A DNA stretch of 37,887 bases, taken from assembly GCA_019419625.1 (NCBI GenBank), contig DXZO01000039.1:1-37887 (forward strand), written 5' to 3'. Shown here piece after piece: positions 30,354-37,887 of this stretch (the stretch's first letter is position 1; each line of letters opens with the position of its first letter). The notes below the pieces were generated by a model that saw only the letters and a program-made list of their open reading frames with translations, made no database searches and was not told where the DNA came from. The DNA is from Collinsella sp. (GTDB lineage Bacteria; Actinomycetota; Coriobacteriia; Coriobacteriales; Coriobacteriaceae). The position numbers were made by a program, and so were the translations under genes.

Positions 30354-31937
30354 TTATGCCTCCTTATTTCGATCGAACACGATTTGTCCGTCCGACATCG
30401 TCATATCAACCGCAAGATCGCGTGCGTCGCGATAATCGAGGTCAAACACATCCCGATCGAGCACGCAAATATCGGCAAGCTTGCCGACCTCGAGCGTACC
30501 CAGCTCGTCTTCGCGCATCAGGTCGTACGCGCCCCCGGCAGTCCAAGCGCGCAAGAGCTCGACAAGCGTCAGCGCGTTGACCTCATTCACGGGCAGTCCG
30601 TCGTCGAAGTATCCGCCGCACGCACTGTAGATTGACTCGCCCAAGCTCGGAATCAACAGCGGTAAATCCGTGCCACAGCACACTGTGCATCCGGAATCTT
30701 CCATGCCGCGGCGATTCCAGCTATGCAAAAGTCGCGTCTCGCCAATTTGTCGACGCATCATCGACAGGCAGTCCTCGCGCCTGTCCAGCGTCAAAATCTG
30801 CGGATAGACCTCGCAAATTCCACCTAACTTGCCAAACTCGACAAGATCGGTCGGGTCAGAGTTCTCGAGATCGGTAATCGCATGGCGGCGAAGCATCCGT
30901 CCATGCTCGTCTCGAGGCAGCGAGGCATAGAGCGCCACGGTGCGGCGAACGGCGCCATCGCCCTGGCAATGCAAGGAATATCGGAAGCCGTCAGCATCAA
31001 TTGCACGCAGCTCGTTCTCAATCAGATCCCACTCGGGCTCTTCGACAACCGTCTTGCCGGCAGCTCCCGCATCGGCCGTGTCCTCATAGGGGTCAATCAT
31101 CTCGGCAAGCCCCGCCCATACGCCGCGATCGGTCATACGGTTGAAGCCAGAAAAACGAACGAACGGTCCCCGGAAGCGCTCTCGCGCCTCGCGGGCATAT
31201 GCCAAATTTGCACCGGCACCCACCGGCTGCGACATCATAGAGACGCGAACCGTCAGCTCACCAGATTCCTCACGGCGAGCCATTTCGTCGGCAAAGCCGT
31301 AGTAGTCATCAAACGCCATCTCCTTGATGGCGGTAACGCCGCGCTCGTTAAGCATGCTCATGTAGTCCGAATACCCGGCGCGCACCTCGGGTAGCGCGAG
31401 GAAATCGCTCATCATGCGCCAGATCTTCTCGGCATAGCACGCCTGGGGTGTAAAGCCGTATCGCGCACTGGCGGCAGCATTGAGAACGCAGGTCTCCGCA
31501 CCCGGTGTAAAGCAGACGACAGGGATATCGCCAAAACAATCGTCAAACACAGCTGCCGTATTTGCGTTCTCGGCATCCGATGCCAACGTTTCGGGCATGT
31601 TGTGGCCAAAAGCCGCCGCACAATCCGGATGATCATCTTTCCATGCACGCAAGAGCGACACGGCCTCTTTGGCATCGGCGACGCCGGATAGATCAGACCC
31701 CAACGTCCGCAGCGCCCAGCCCGTATAGAAGGTATGCACATCGATCAGGCCAGGCATGACGGTGCGGTCGCCCAGGTCAACTACCTCGTCCGCTTGGGTC
31801 AAATACGAAGCTACCTCACACTTGGTGCCAACAGCCTCAATTCGATTGCCACGGACCGCTACGAAACCTTCAAACGGCAGGTCCCCCGTACCGGTAAAGA
31901 CGCTCTTAGACGTCAGGACCGTCAAACGATCAGACAT
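30354..31937 (-). CDS. YtcJ-like amidohydrolase with altered metal motif
   Basis: A 527-residue amidohydrolase (Amidohydro_3) barrel. The N-terminal beta sandwich is followed by MPGLIDVHTFYTG, where the usual H-x-H metal pair reads HTF. Other signatures are present: SLHCQGDGAVRRTV, RRHAITD and CCGTDLPLLIPS with the last Asp, and the C-terminal EVGKLADICVLDRDVFDLD sandwich. Relatives cleave C-N bonds in amides and cyclic imides; in an Amadori operon it could free the sugar adduct from an acyl or peptide cap (inference). Start ATG 31937 with AGGTGG; a GTG at 31946 is the alternative. It sits 9 bases after the carrier and 1 base before the FrlC-like gene. Confidence 0.78.
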   Translation of the reverse strand: MSDRLTVLTSKSVFTGTGDLPFEGFVAVRGNRIEAVGTKCEVASYLTQADEVVDLGDRTVMPGLIDVHTFYTGWALRTLGSDLSGVADAKEAVSLLRAWKDDHPDCAAAFGHNMPETLASDAENANTAAVFDDCFGDIPVVCFTPGAETCVLNAAASARYGFTPQACYAEKIWRMMSDFLALPEVRAGYSDYMSMLNERGVTAIKEMAFDDYYGFADEMARREESGELTVRVSMMSQPVGAGANLAYAREARERFRGPFVRFSGFNRMTDRGVWAGLAEMIDPYEDTADAGAAGKTVVEEPEWDLIENELRAIDADGFRYSLHCQGDGAVRRTVALYASLPRDEHGRMLRRHAITDLENSDPTDLVEFGKLGGICEVYPQILTLDRREDCLSMMRRQIGETRLLHSWNRRGMEDSGCTVCCGTDLPLLIPSLGESIYSACGGYFDDGLPVNEVNALTLVELLRAWTAGGAYDLMREDELGTLEVGKLADICVLDRDVFDLDYRDARDLAVDMTMSDGQIVFDRNKEA

Positions 31938-31946
31938 CACAACCAC

Positions 31947-33410
31947 CTACATCGGAAGCATGCCAGAGATTGCCGTTACGATCAGGCCAAAGACGACCAT
32001 GAAAATGAAGAACTTCCAAATGGTCTTCCACCATTGGCCAAACGAAATCTTAGCCACGGCAAGGCCGGCGACCGTCATGCCCGCCACGGGACTGATGGTG
32101 TTGATGGTCTGATTAGCAAACTGGAGCGCGGTAACGGCTGCCTCGGGATTGAGGCCCATAAGCTCGGTCAGGGGGCCCATAACAGGCATGGTGAGCGCCG
32201 CCAGGCCAGAACTCGAGGGAACCAGCAAAGAGAGCAGGCCAAGAACGATATACATAAACGTGGTGTAGACGGCGGCGGGTGCACCGGCGAGCGCAGTAGC
32301 GAGCGCCTGGAGGATGGTGTCGATGATCATGCCGCCCTCAGCGATGACCAGAATACCGCGAGCGATACCGATAACGATGGCAGCGTACGCAAAGTCGGCG
32401 AGACCCTTAACGAACTCCTCAGCGATCGTCTGCTGGTCAAGACCGCCCAGGATACCGGCAAGCAAGCCCATGCCAAGGAACACGGCGGAAATCTCATTCA
32501 TGTACCAGCCCTGGGTAACAAGACCCCAGACGATAATGCCCATACCGCAAGCAAAATCGATAAGCACGAGCTTCTGACGGATAGTGAACTCTTCCTCAAT
32601 GGAGGCATCGGTCACGGAAAACTCGATACGCTTGAGCTTATCGTCCTCATACGTAATGGACGACTCGGGGTTTTTCTTGACGCGCATGGCGTAGCGCATG
32701 GCCCATGCGATACCGACGGCAGTGAAGATGACCCAAGAAACGGCGCGCAGCCACAGTTGCGGATTGCCCTCGATGCCAATGATGCCTTGGGCGATCAAAA
32801 CATTAAACGGGTCGATGGTCGAGGCACAATATCCCAGGTTAGGGCCAAGGAAGCAGATGATGAATGCCGTCATCGAGTCATAACCGATACCCATCATGAT
32901 GGGAATGAAGATGGCATAGAACGGCAGGGCTTCCTCAGACATACCAAACGTAGTGCCGCAAATGGACAGCAACGTCATCGTGATGGGAATGATGAGGATG
33001 TCCTTGTTCTTGAGCTTTTTAATCACACGGCTCATGCCGGCATTCAAAGCGTTGGTCTTGGTGATGATTGCGAACGATCCGCCAATCAATAAGACGAACG
33101 CAACGACGTCGGCAGCCTCTTGGATACCCTTGGTGGGCGCTTGCAGGACCGCGAAGATATCCTGGCCCAGATTGATGGTCTCACCGGTCTCGGAATCGGT
33201 GTAGTTCTTATCGACCTGTTCATAGGTTCCAGCAACGGCGACTTCACGCTCGCCCGCCGCTGTCGAAATCGTCTTGCGCTGATACTGACCAGAGGGAACG
33301 ATCCAAGTCAGGACCGCAAAGACAACGATCAGCAAGAACATGATCGTATAGACATGCGGTAATTTGAACTTAAAACGTCTGTTTGTCTTCTTCGCCTTCG
33401 TATCTGACAT
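31947..33410 (-). CDS. YfcC/DcuC-type membrane carrier
   Basis: A 487-residue inner-membrane protein with about 12 membrane segments, starting with KFKLPHVYTIMFLLIVVFAVLTWIVPSGQY, the typical opening of the YfcC/ArcD/DcuC superfamily. GMSEEALPFYAIFIPIMMGIGYD and the hairpin LVPSSSGLAALTMPVMGPL are family landmarks of re-entrant loops. Characterised relatives move C4-dicarboxylates or basic amino acids. As the only carrier in the operon it should bring in the Amadori amine or export the released amine (inference); known frl clusters use other carriers. ATG 33410 has GGAGG 6 bases upstream. Confidence 0.8.
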   Translation of the reverse strand: MSDTKAKKTNRRFKFKLPHVYTIMFLLIVVFAVLTWIVPSGQYQRKTISTAAGEREVAVAGTYEQVDKNYTDSETGETINLGQDIFAVLQAPTKGIQEAADVVAFVLLIGGSFAIITKTNALNAGMSRVIKKLKNKDILIIPITMTLLSICGTTFGMSEEALPFYAIFIPIMMGIGYDSMTAFIICFLGPNLGYCASTIDPFNVLIAQGIIGIEGNPQLWLRAVSWVIFTAVGIAWAMRYAMRVKKNPESSITYEDDKLKRIEFSVTDASIEEEFTIRQKLVLIDFACGMGIIVWGLVTQGWYMNEISAVFLGMGLLAGILGGLDQQTIAEEFVKGLADFAYAAIVIGIARGILVIAEGGMIIDTILQALATALAGAPAAVYTTFMYIVLGLLSLLVPSSSGLAALTMPVMGPLTELMGLNPEAAVTALQFANQTINTISPVAGMTVAGLAVAKISFGQWWKTIWKFFIFMVVFGLIVTAISGMLPM

Positions 33411-33454
33411 AGATACCTCCAAAGAACTCGAGACTGCAGCGCATCTCGCTTCAA

Positions 33455-33473
33455 CGTTTGCACAATGCAAACG
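33455..33473. promoter_or_regulatory. perfect operator-like dyad before the carrier gene
   Basis: CGTTTGCA-CAA-TGCAAACG, 8-base arms with 3 between, 45 to 63 bases before the carrier ATG and just downstream of the candidate promoter. It is a likely site for the divergently placed-in-order GntR regulator or another repressor. Confidence 0.6.
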
Positions 33474-33489
33474 CTCTATGACGTTCTAT

Positions 33490-33518
33490 AGATTACCAGC
33501 GGCTTTTTCCTTCATCAA
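33490..33518 (-). promoter_or_regulatory. candidate promoter of Amadori operon
   Basis: Minus strand TTGATG (33513-33518), 17-base spacer, TAATCT (33490-33495). Matches are modest. The dyad at 33455-33473 would lie about +10 to +30. Confidence 0.4.
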
Positions 33519-33580
33519 GATAATTTCAAACTGATTGCCGCAACGCGGTTGAACGGTTGCGTTTGCGCCGTGAACGGTAT

Positions 33581-33616
33581 GGAAACGCCCGGTGAGATGA
33601 TCCACCGGGCGCTTCC
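33581..33616 (-). terminator. hairpin after gntR gene
   Basis: Minus strand GGAAGCGCCCGGTG, 8-base loop, CACCGGGCGTTTCC, 14 positions with one mismatch, 12 bases past the regulator stop. The tail has few Us, so termination may be partial and allow read-through into the operon. Confidence 0.6.
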
Positions 33617-33628
33617 ATTCGCAATGTC

Positions 33629-34372
33629 CTAGATGTCAAAAACGTAGCGAGACCCAACGATTCGCTGACGACCGATGATAAACGGCCGCCGCTGCTCATC
33701 GAAAAAGAAGGCTTCCATATAAAACAAGGGTTCGCCAACGGGAACTGCCAACAGTCGAGCGACCTCGGGCGACGCGCAGGCGATCTCGAGCGTGCACGGG
33801 TCGGTAAACGCGGGCGTGCGGCCCGTCCGGTTGCGCACGAACTCAAAAATGGATTGGTTAGATAGAGGTGCCGTTGATAGATAGGCGTTGTCCTCGTAAA
33901 CATATATGTTGTTCTCGAGCATGACAGGGACGCCATCGGCAGTGCGCACGCGCTCAACGCAAATCAAGTCAGTTCCAACGGGAACACCAAAGAACTGTGC
34001 TTCGGTGGAATCCGCCGGCAGTATCTTTCTCGAAATGACACACGCCCCCGGTTCCATTCCGTTAACGCGGCATGCGTCCGAAAAACTCTGAACGTCATCC
34101 TTCTGGCGAATCTTGCGCTTGAGCTTGGGGGCATTGACAAACGTGCCTTTCCCCTGTCGCTTCGTTAGATAGCCCTGCTGGACGAGCTCCTCAATAGCGC
34201 GTCGCACGGTAACGCGGCCAACTTTATAGCTCTCAGCCAATTCGAATTCGTTGGGTATCCGCGCGCCTGCCTTGTAGGCGCCGGAGTTGATTTCGTTTTT
34301 AATGATATCAATGACCTGTTGGTACAGCGGTATCGCTGCTTTACCGTCAGTCGGCCCTTCAGTCGGTGGCAT
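33629..34372 (-). CDS. GntR-family regulator (HutC/UTRA type), FrlR-like
   Basis: A 247-residue repressor. Residues 14-80 are a GntR winged helix (PLYQQVIDIIKNEINSGAYKAGARIP, then VGRVTVRRAIEELVQQGYLTKRQGKGTFV). Residues about 105-245 are a UTRA effector domain of the HutC subgroup (RVRTADGVPVMLENNIYVY, FFFDEQRRPFIIGRQRIVGSRYVF). UTRA domains bind small sugars or amines. It is immediately upstream of, and on the same strand as, the Amadori operon, so that is its obvious target. GGGAG lies 7 bases before the ATG. Its promoter overlaps the terminator of the preceding gene. Confidence 0.85.
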   Translation of the reverse strand: MPPTEGPTDGKAAIPLYQQVIDIIKNEINSGAYKAGARIPNEFELAESYKVGRVTVRRAIEELVQQGYLTKRQGKGTFVNAPKLKRKIRQKDDVQSFSDACRVNGMEPGACVISRKILPADSTEAQFFGVPVGTDLICVERVRTADGVPVMLENNIYVYEDNAYLSTAPLSNQSIFEFVRNRTGRTPAFTDPCTLEIACASPEVARLLAVPVGEPLFYMEAFFFDEQRRPFIIGRQRIVGSRYVFDI

Positions 34373-34394
34373 ATACCCTCTCCCAGCACAATTA

Positions 34395-34422
34395 ATTCTA
34401 AAACGGGCTTAAGGGCATTCAA
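34395..34422 (-). promoter_or_regulatory. promoter of gntR embedded in upstream terminator
   Basis: Minus strand TTGAAT (34417-34422), 16-base spacer, TAGAAT (34395-34400). The -35 lies in the loop and the spacer in the 3' arm of the hairpin at 34404-34438. The start would be about 15 bases before the gntR ATG. Confidence 0.5.
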
Positions 34423-34438
34423 CAAGCCCTTAAGCCCG
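34404..34438 (-). terminator. terminator of HAD phosphatase gene
   Basis: Minus strand CGGGCTTAAGGGC, 9-base loop, GCCCTTAAGCCCG followed by TTTTAG. Confidence 0.88.
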
Positions 34439-34522
34439 CATTAGCTTAAAGTATGCTAGGTGTCGCACCAAAATGTTGGCTATTTACTCATCAGACCCGA
34501 AAAACGCGCAACTACCGCGCTC

Positions 34523-35182
34523 CTAAGAAAGCGTGAGCAGCTCCGGCAGCTGATCGATAATCTTATCCGCGGCATCTTGGCTAAAGCCAAAGCGCTCCTC
34601 GCGCTTGGCAACGACCGTCAGGCCGGCTCGCTTGCCGGCAGTGATGCCAGGCACCGAATCCTCGACGCAGCAGCAGCGATTCGCGGGCAGCCCCAGCAGG
34701 TCCAGCGCATGCAGGTAGATGTCGGGCTCGGGCTTGCTCTCCTTAAACTGCTCGCCACTCACCACATACTCAAAGGCATCCGACAGCCCGCATGCGTTGA
34801 GCACTTCTTCGATGCTATCCATGGGAGATGAGCTGGCAAGCGCCACGCGAACGCCACGGCGCGGCAGCTCCCGAATCGTATCCACGGCGCCCGGGTTAAT
34901 CAAAGCCTGATAGTCGCGCGGACGCTTATGCGCCCACTCATCCCAACGGGCCAACGCTTCCTCGCCAGTGAAATGCCCCTTACCGGCGCGCTCAAACCAA
35001 TCGACCAGCATATGCAGGAAGAACTGATGCGAGGTACCGACTTGCCCATTCAACTCCTCTTGAGTCAGGTTAAGCCCAAGCTCCTTGGCAAACGCGGCAG
35101 TCTCGCCCAGGTAGTAATACTCGGTATCGACAATGACACCGTCCATGTCAAAGATAACGGCGTCGAACGGAAATGCGGACAC
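34523..35182 (-). CDS. HAD hydrolase, beta-phosphoglucomutase-like
   Basis: A 219-residue HAD enzyme with a helical cap. AVIFDMDGVIVDTE (about 8-21) holds the nucleophile Asp and acid/base Asp; VALASSSP (motif II Ser), KESKPEPDIY (motif III Lys) and CCCVEDSVPGITAGKRAG (motif IV) complete the site. The layout matches PgmB and sugar-phosphate phosphatases such as YfbT/YqaB; mutase versus phosphatase cannot be told from motifs alone. The GTG at 35182 is chosen: GGGAGG lies 5 bases before it, and an ATG at 35230 would fall inside the upstream gene's terminator. Confidence 0.82.
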   Translation of the reverse strand: MSAFPFDAVIFDMDGVIVDTEYYYLGETAAFAKELGLNLTQEELNGQVGTSHQFFLHMLVDWFERAGKGHFTGEEALARWDEWAHKRPRDYQALINPGAVDTIRELPRRGVRVALASSSPMDSIEEVLNACGLSDAFEYVVSGEQFKESKPEPDIYLHALDLLGLPANRCCCVEDSVPGITAGKRAGLTVVAKREERFGFSQDAADKIIDQLPELLTLS

Positions 35183-35201
35183 GGCACCCTCCCTAACAAA
35201 A

Positions 35202-35223
35202 GGGCGCCCGCAAGCAGGCGCCC
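35202..35223 (-). terminator. terminator of Cof-type HAD gene
   Basis: Minus strand GGGCGCC, 8-base loop, GGCGCCC followed by TTTTGTT, 24 bases past the stop. Confidence 0.88.
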
Positions 35224-35246
35224 AAACCATGCATTAATCGGCGATT

Positions 35247-36089
35247 CTAACCCAGCAGCTTATCCAGCGCCACTGCAATACCGTCTTCGTTGTTATTGGC
35301 GGTTACCATCTGGGCAACTGCCTTAACCTCATCGACGGCGTTGCCCATGGCAACACCGGTGCCGGCCCACTCAATCATGGACTTGTCGTTCTGGCCGTCG
35401 CCAAACGAGACGACCTCGCTGGCATCGATACCGAGCTTGGGCAGGGCACCCTCGAGCGCACGGGCTTTGTCGATACCGGGCGCCGTGTACTCAAAGTACC
35501 AGTCGGCCGTAAACATGCCCGAAAGCGTCTGGGTAAAGGGCGCATACATCTCCTCGTAATGCGCCTGCAGGTAGGTCGGATCACCCGCCGTCAGCAGCTT
35601 GTCCACGGGATAAGTGTCCACGACCTCATGCAGGCTCTCGACCTCGCGAATCTTAAGATCGCACGCATCGCGCTCATACTTGACGATATTCTTCTGCAAG
35701 CCGTCAGGCAGCGTGATCATGCAATGGTACGAGTCCTCGACGTGCAAATCGCGACCGAGCGAAATCATAGGGATCACGTCGAAATTGCGCAGATGATCAA
35801 TCAGACGGTGCAGCTCGTCAGCCGGCATGGCCTGGTCAAAAAGGACCTCATCGGTCTGAGCGTCGACCACATGCGCGCCATTAAAGGCAACTAGCAGACC
35901 GTCATGGTTTTGAAGGTCGAGCTCCTGCGCCAAGGCGTGCAACCCCCATGCGGGACGGCCCGAAGCCAAGATGAGCTTAATGCCCGACTCCTGCGTCGCG
36001 AGCAGCTTCTCGCGCGTACGCGGGCTGATGACCTTTTGGTCGTTGGTGAGCGTACCGTCGATATCCATTGCGATGGCTTTGATTGCCAT
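35247..36089 (-). CDS. Cof-type HAD phosphatase
   Basis: A 280-residue HAD of the Cof/YidA (type IIB cap) group: KAIAMDIDGTLTND (4-17) with the nucleophile Asp, LILASGRPAWG (motif II), and the C-terminal GIDKARALEGALPKLGI ... VVSFGDGQNDKSMIEWAGTGVAMGNAVDEVK with the motif III Lys and motif IV Asp pair. Such enzymes hydrolyse sugar phosphates or flavin/PLP phosphates broadly. The ATG at 36089 follows GGGAGG with 5 bases spacing. Upstream in-frame codons are rejected as leader. A long leader with two hairpins precedes it. Confidence 0.87.
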   Translation of the reverse strand: MAIKAIAMDIDGTLTNDQKVISPRTREKLLATQESGIKLILASGRPAWGLHALAQELDLQNHDGLLVAFNGAHVVDAQTDEVLFDQAMPADELHRLIDHLRNFDVIPMISLGRDLHVEDSYHCMITLPDGLQKNIVKYERDACDLKIREVESLHEVVDTYPVDKLLTAGDPTYLQAHYEEMYAPFTQTLSGMFTADWYFEYTAPGIDKARALEGALPKLGIDASEVVSFGDGQNDKSMIEWAGTGVAMGNAVDEVKAVAQMVTANNNEDGIAVALDKLLG

Positions 36090-36179
36090 ATATGCCTCCC
36101 TGTCATTGAACAACCTTGTCTGAGCCATCATACAGAACACCCACGGCAGCTCTGTCTGCAACGGGTAAAAAGTCATATT

Positions 36180-36228
36180 GTCCCGAACATGAACGGGACG
36201 CCTTCGACGATTGCGATGCCCGTCGAAG
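36180..36228 (-). other. two hairpins in the leader of the Cof gene
   Basis: GTCCCG/CGGGAC (36180-36185, 36194-36199) and CTTCGACG/CGTCGAAG (36202-36209, 36221-36228), side by side about 90-140 bases before the ATG. They may be leader structure; no known riboswitch was recognised. Confidence 0.35.
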
Positions 36229-36263
36229 CGCCTCCCGATACATTCCATCCTATCCAAATAGCA

Positions 36264-36295
36264 AAGGGCCCGCATCCCAACGGATACGGGCCCTT
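36264..36295 (-). terminator. pgi terminator
   Basis: Minus strand AAGGGCCCGTATCC, loop GTTG, GGATGCGGGCCCTT with one G-U, about 32 bases past the pgi stop. Followed by TGCTATTT. Confidence 0.85.
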
Positions 36296-36326
36296 GTCGG
36301 CTATGCGTTAGTTTTCGCAGCGAATC

Positions 36327-37887
36327 CTACTTGCGGTGAGCGCGGTAGAACTCGATGAGCGCCTGGGTCGAAGCGTCCTGCTCGGCCTTGGCGGCATCGT
36401 CGTGGAAGGCCGGGGTAATCTGCTTGGCAAGCTGCTTGCCCAGCTCGACGCCCCACTGGTCGTAAGAGTCGATGCCCCAGACCGTGCCCTCGACAAACGT
36501 GATGTGCTCGTACAGGGCGATGAGCTCGCCAAGCGCGAACGGGGTCAGCGTGTCACCGAAGATCGAGGTCGTCGGGCGGTTGCCCTCAAAGCAACGAGCC
36601 GGGACGATCTGTTCGGGCGTGCCCTCGGCACGAACCTCGTCGGCTGTCTTGCCAAAGGCGAGTGCCTTGGTCTGGGCCAGGAAGTTGCCCAGGAACAGCT
36701 CGTGCACGTCCTGGCCGCTGTCGGTCGCAGGGTTGGCGGTATTGGCGAAGGCGATGAAATCGGCCGGAACCACCACGGTGCCCTGGTGCAGCAGCTGGTA
36801 GAAGGCGTGCTGGCCGTTGGTGCCGGGCTCGCCCCAGAAGATCTCACCGGTGTCGGAGGTCACGGCGCTGCCGTCCCAGCGGACATGCTTGCCGTTGGAC
36901 TCCATGGTGAGCTGCTGCAGGTAGGCCGGGAAACGATGCAGGTACTGGCAGTACGGCAGCACGGCGTGGCTCTTGGAACCGAAGAAGTTGACGTACCAGA
37001 CGTTGAGCAGACCCATCAGCGCGACGGCGTTGTTCTCGAGCGGCGTGTTGCAGAAGTACTCGTCGATGGCGTGGAAGCCCTCGAGGAACTGCTGGAAGCG
37101 CTCGGGGCCGAGCACGACGATCAGCGACAGGCCCACGGCGGAGTCGACAGAGTAGCGGCCACCGACCCAGTTCCAGAAACCAAAAGCGTTAGCGGGGTCG
37201 ATGCCGAAGGCCTCGACCTTCTCGAGTGCGGTGGAAACGGCGACAAAGTGCTTGGCCACGGCCTCGGCGTTCTGCTCATCGGAGCCGTCGATGGCGCCCT
37301 GAGCCTTGAGCTGCTCGAGCATCCAGGTCTTGACCTCGCGGGCGTTGGTGAGGGTCTCGAGCGTGGTGAAGGTCTTAGAGACGATGATCACGAGCGTGGT
37401 CTCGGGATCCAGACCCTTGAGCTTCTCGGCCTGGTCGTTGGGATCGATGTTGGAGATATAGCGGCAATCGATACCGGCGTCGGCATAGGGACGCAGGGCC
37501 TCGTAAGCCATGACCGGGCCCAGATCGGAGCCGCCGATGCCGATGGACACCAGGTGCTCGATCTTTTTGCCGGTAACACCCTTCCACTCACCGGAGCGCA
37601 CGCGCTCGGCGAAGGCATACATGCGGTCGAGAACCTCGTGCACGTCGGCGACGACGTCCTGGCCGTCGACGATGAGCTGGCCCTTCTCGCTTGCCGGGCG
37701 GCGCAGCGCGGTGTGCAGGACGGCGCGGTCCTCGGTGGTGTTGATGTGCTCGCCGGAGAACATGGCGTCGCGGCGCTCCTCGAGCTTCACCTCGCGGGCA
37801 AGATCGCACAGCAGCTTGACGGTCTCATCAGTCACCAAGTTCTTCGACAGATCGAAGTGAAGGTCGCCGGCGTCAAAGCTCAACTTA
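36327..37887 (-). CDS. pgi: glucose-6-phosphate isomerase, 5' end cut by window edge
   Basis: At least 518 residues of phosphoglucose isomerase, which interconverts glucose 6-phosphate and fructose 6-phosphate. Seen: MFSGEHINTTEDRAVLHTALR, the phosphate site SIGIGGSDLGP and SKTFTTLET, GGRYSVDSAVGLS (isomerase signature 1), ESNGK, EIFWGEPGTNGQHAFYQLLHQG (catalytic Glu and His) and SYDQWGVELGKQLA (signature 2). Compared with E. coli Pgi about 30-35 N-terminal residues are missing, so the gene continues beyond 37887; the TTG at 37883 is not its start. It would take up glucose 6-phosphate from the Amadori pathway. Confidence 0.95.
   Translation of the reverse strand, partial: KLSFDAGDLHFDLSKNLVTDETVKLLCDLAREVKLEERRDAMFSGEHINTTEDRAVLHTALRRPASEKGQLIVDGQDVVADVHEVLDRMYAFAERVRSGEWKGVTGKKIEHLVSIGIGGSDLGPVMAYEALRPYADAGIDCRYISNIDPNDQAEKLKGLDPETTLVIIVSKTFTTLETLTNAREVKTWMLEQLKAQGAIDGSDEQNAEAVAKHFVAVSTALEKVEAFGIDPANAFGFWNWVGGRYSVDSAVGLSLIVVLGPERFQQFLEGFHAIDEYFCNTPLENNAVALMGLLNVWYVNFFGSKSHAVLPYCQYLHRFPAYLQQLTMESNGKHVRWDGSAVTSDTGEIFWGEPGTNGQHAFYQLLHQGTVVVPADFIAFANTANPATDSGQDVHELFLGNFLAQTKALAFGKTADEVRAEGTPEQIVPARCFEGNRPTTSIFGDTLTPFALGELIALYEHITFVEGTVWGIDSYDQWGVELGKQLAKQITPAFHDDAAKAEQDASTQALIEFYRAHRK

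Noticed and set aside
36090..36275. N-terminal extension of the Cof-type HAD protein
   Set aside because: The frame is open for 62 codons, but the extension is unlike HAD proteins and a strong ribosome site precedes the internal ATG at 36089.
37881..37883. TTG as the pgi start codon
   Set aside because: The encoded sequence starts about 30-35 residues into the Pgi family alignment and has no ribosome site visible, so the gene is cut by the window edge.

Overview
The window looks like chromosomal DNA from a gut member of the Coriobacteriia, most probably Collinsella. This is inferred from the GC-rich coding sequence, strong Shine-Dalgarno sites, the gene repertoire (acetylase-type DAP/lysine genes, an EttA-like ABC-F protein, an Amadori-product operon with a GntR/UTRA regulator) and dispersed palindromic repeats. 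No rRNA, tRNA, CRISPR array or complete transposase gene was seen.

Region by region. At 98-2185 (minus) a D-aspartate-ligase-like ATP-grasp enzyme and an aspartate racemase form a probable D-Asp peptidoglycan module. They are followed by a MOSC protein (2408-3040) and a secreted coiled-coil/lysozyme-like wall protein (3275-4408). At 4448-6824 (minus) lie a membrane Ser/Thr kinase, a helix-turn-helix protein and an FxLYD lipid-anchored-type membrane protein whose ribosome binding site is locked in a long hairpin. At 6987-8497 (minus) are an M20 deacetylase-like enzyme and a small membrane protein. Divergent from them, behind a lysine riboswitch, is the lysA-dapA-dapB-dapH operon (8877-12678), in which lysA and dapA are one uninterrupted reading frame.

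12680-12865 holds a structured repeat element, and a second copy sits at 22442-22581. 12973-22367 carries a nucleoid-associated protein, an Mbeg1-like hydrolase gene flanked by REP-like repeats, L-lactate dehydrogenase, a class I aminotransferase (possible N-acetyl-DAP aminotransferase), NAD synthetase and two uncharacterised proteins. 22585-27312 has ettA, an sdpRI pair, a candidate small RNA gene, tcdA and a TatD nuclease. A 230-bp MITE-like element with perfect 31-bp inverted ends follows (27318-27547).

27592-34372 (minus) is an Amadori-compound operon: a GntR regulator, a YfcC-type carrier, an amidohydrolase, and FrlC-, FrlB- and FrlD-like enzymes. Its predicted outputs are glucose 6-phosphate and a free amine, and the window ends with two HAD phosphatases and phosphoglucose isomerase (cut by the right edge).

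The main points for a second look are the LysA-DapA fusion with an internal ribosome binding site, the two-copy structured element with sequence-divergent but complementary arms, the orphan promoter-terminator small RNA unit at 25507-25636, the RBS-sequestering hairpin at 6825-6888, and the unusual make-up of the Amadori operon.
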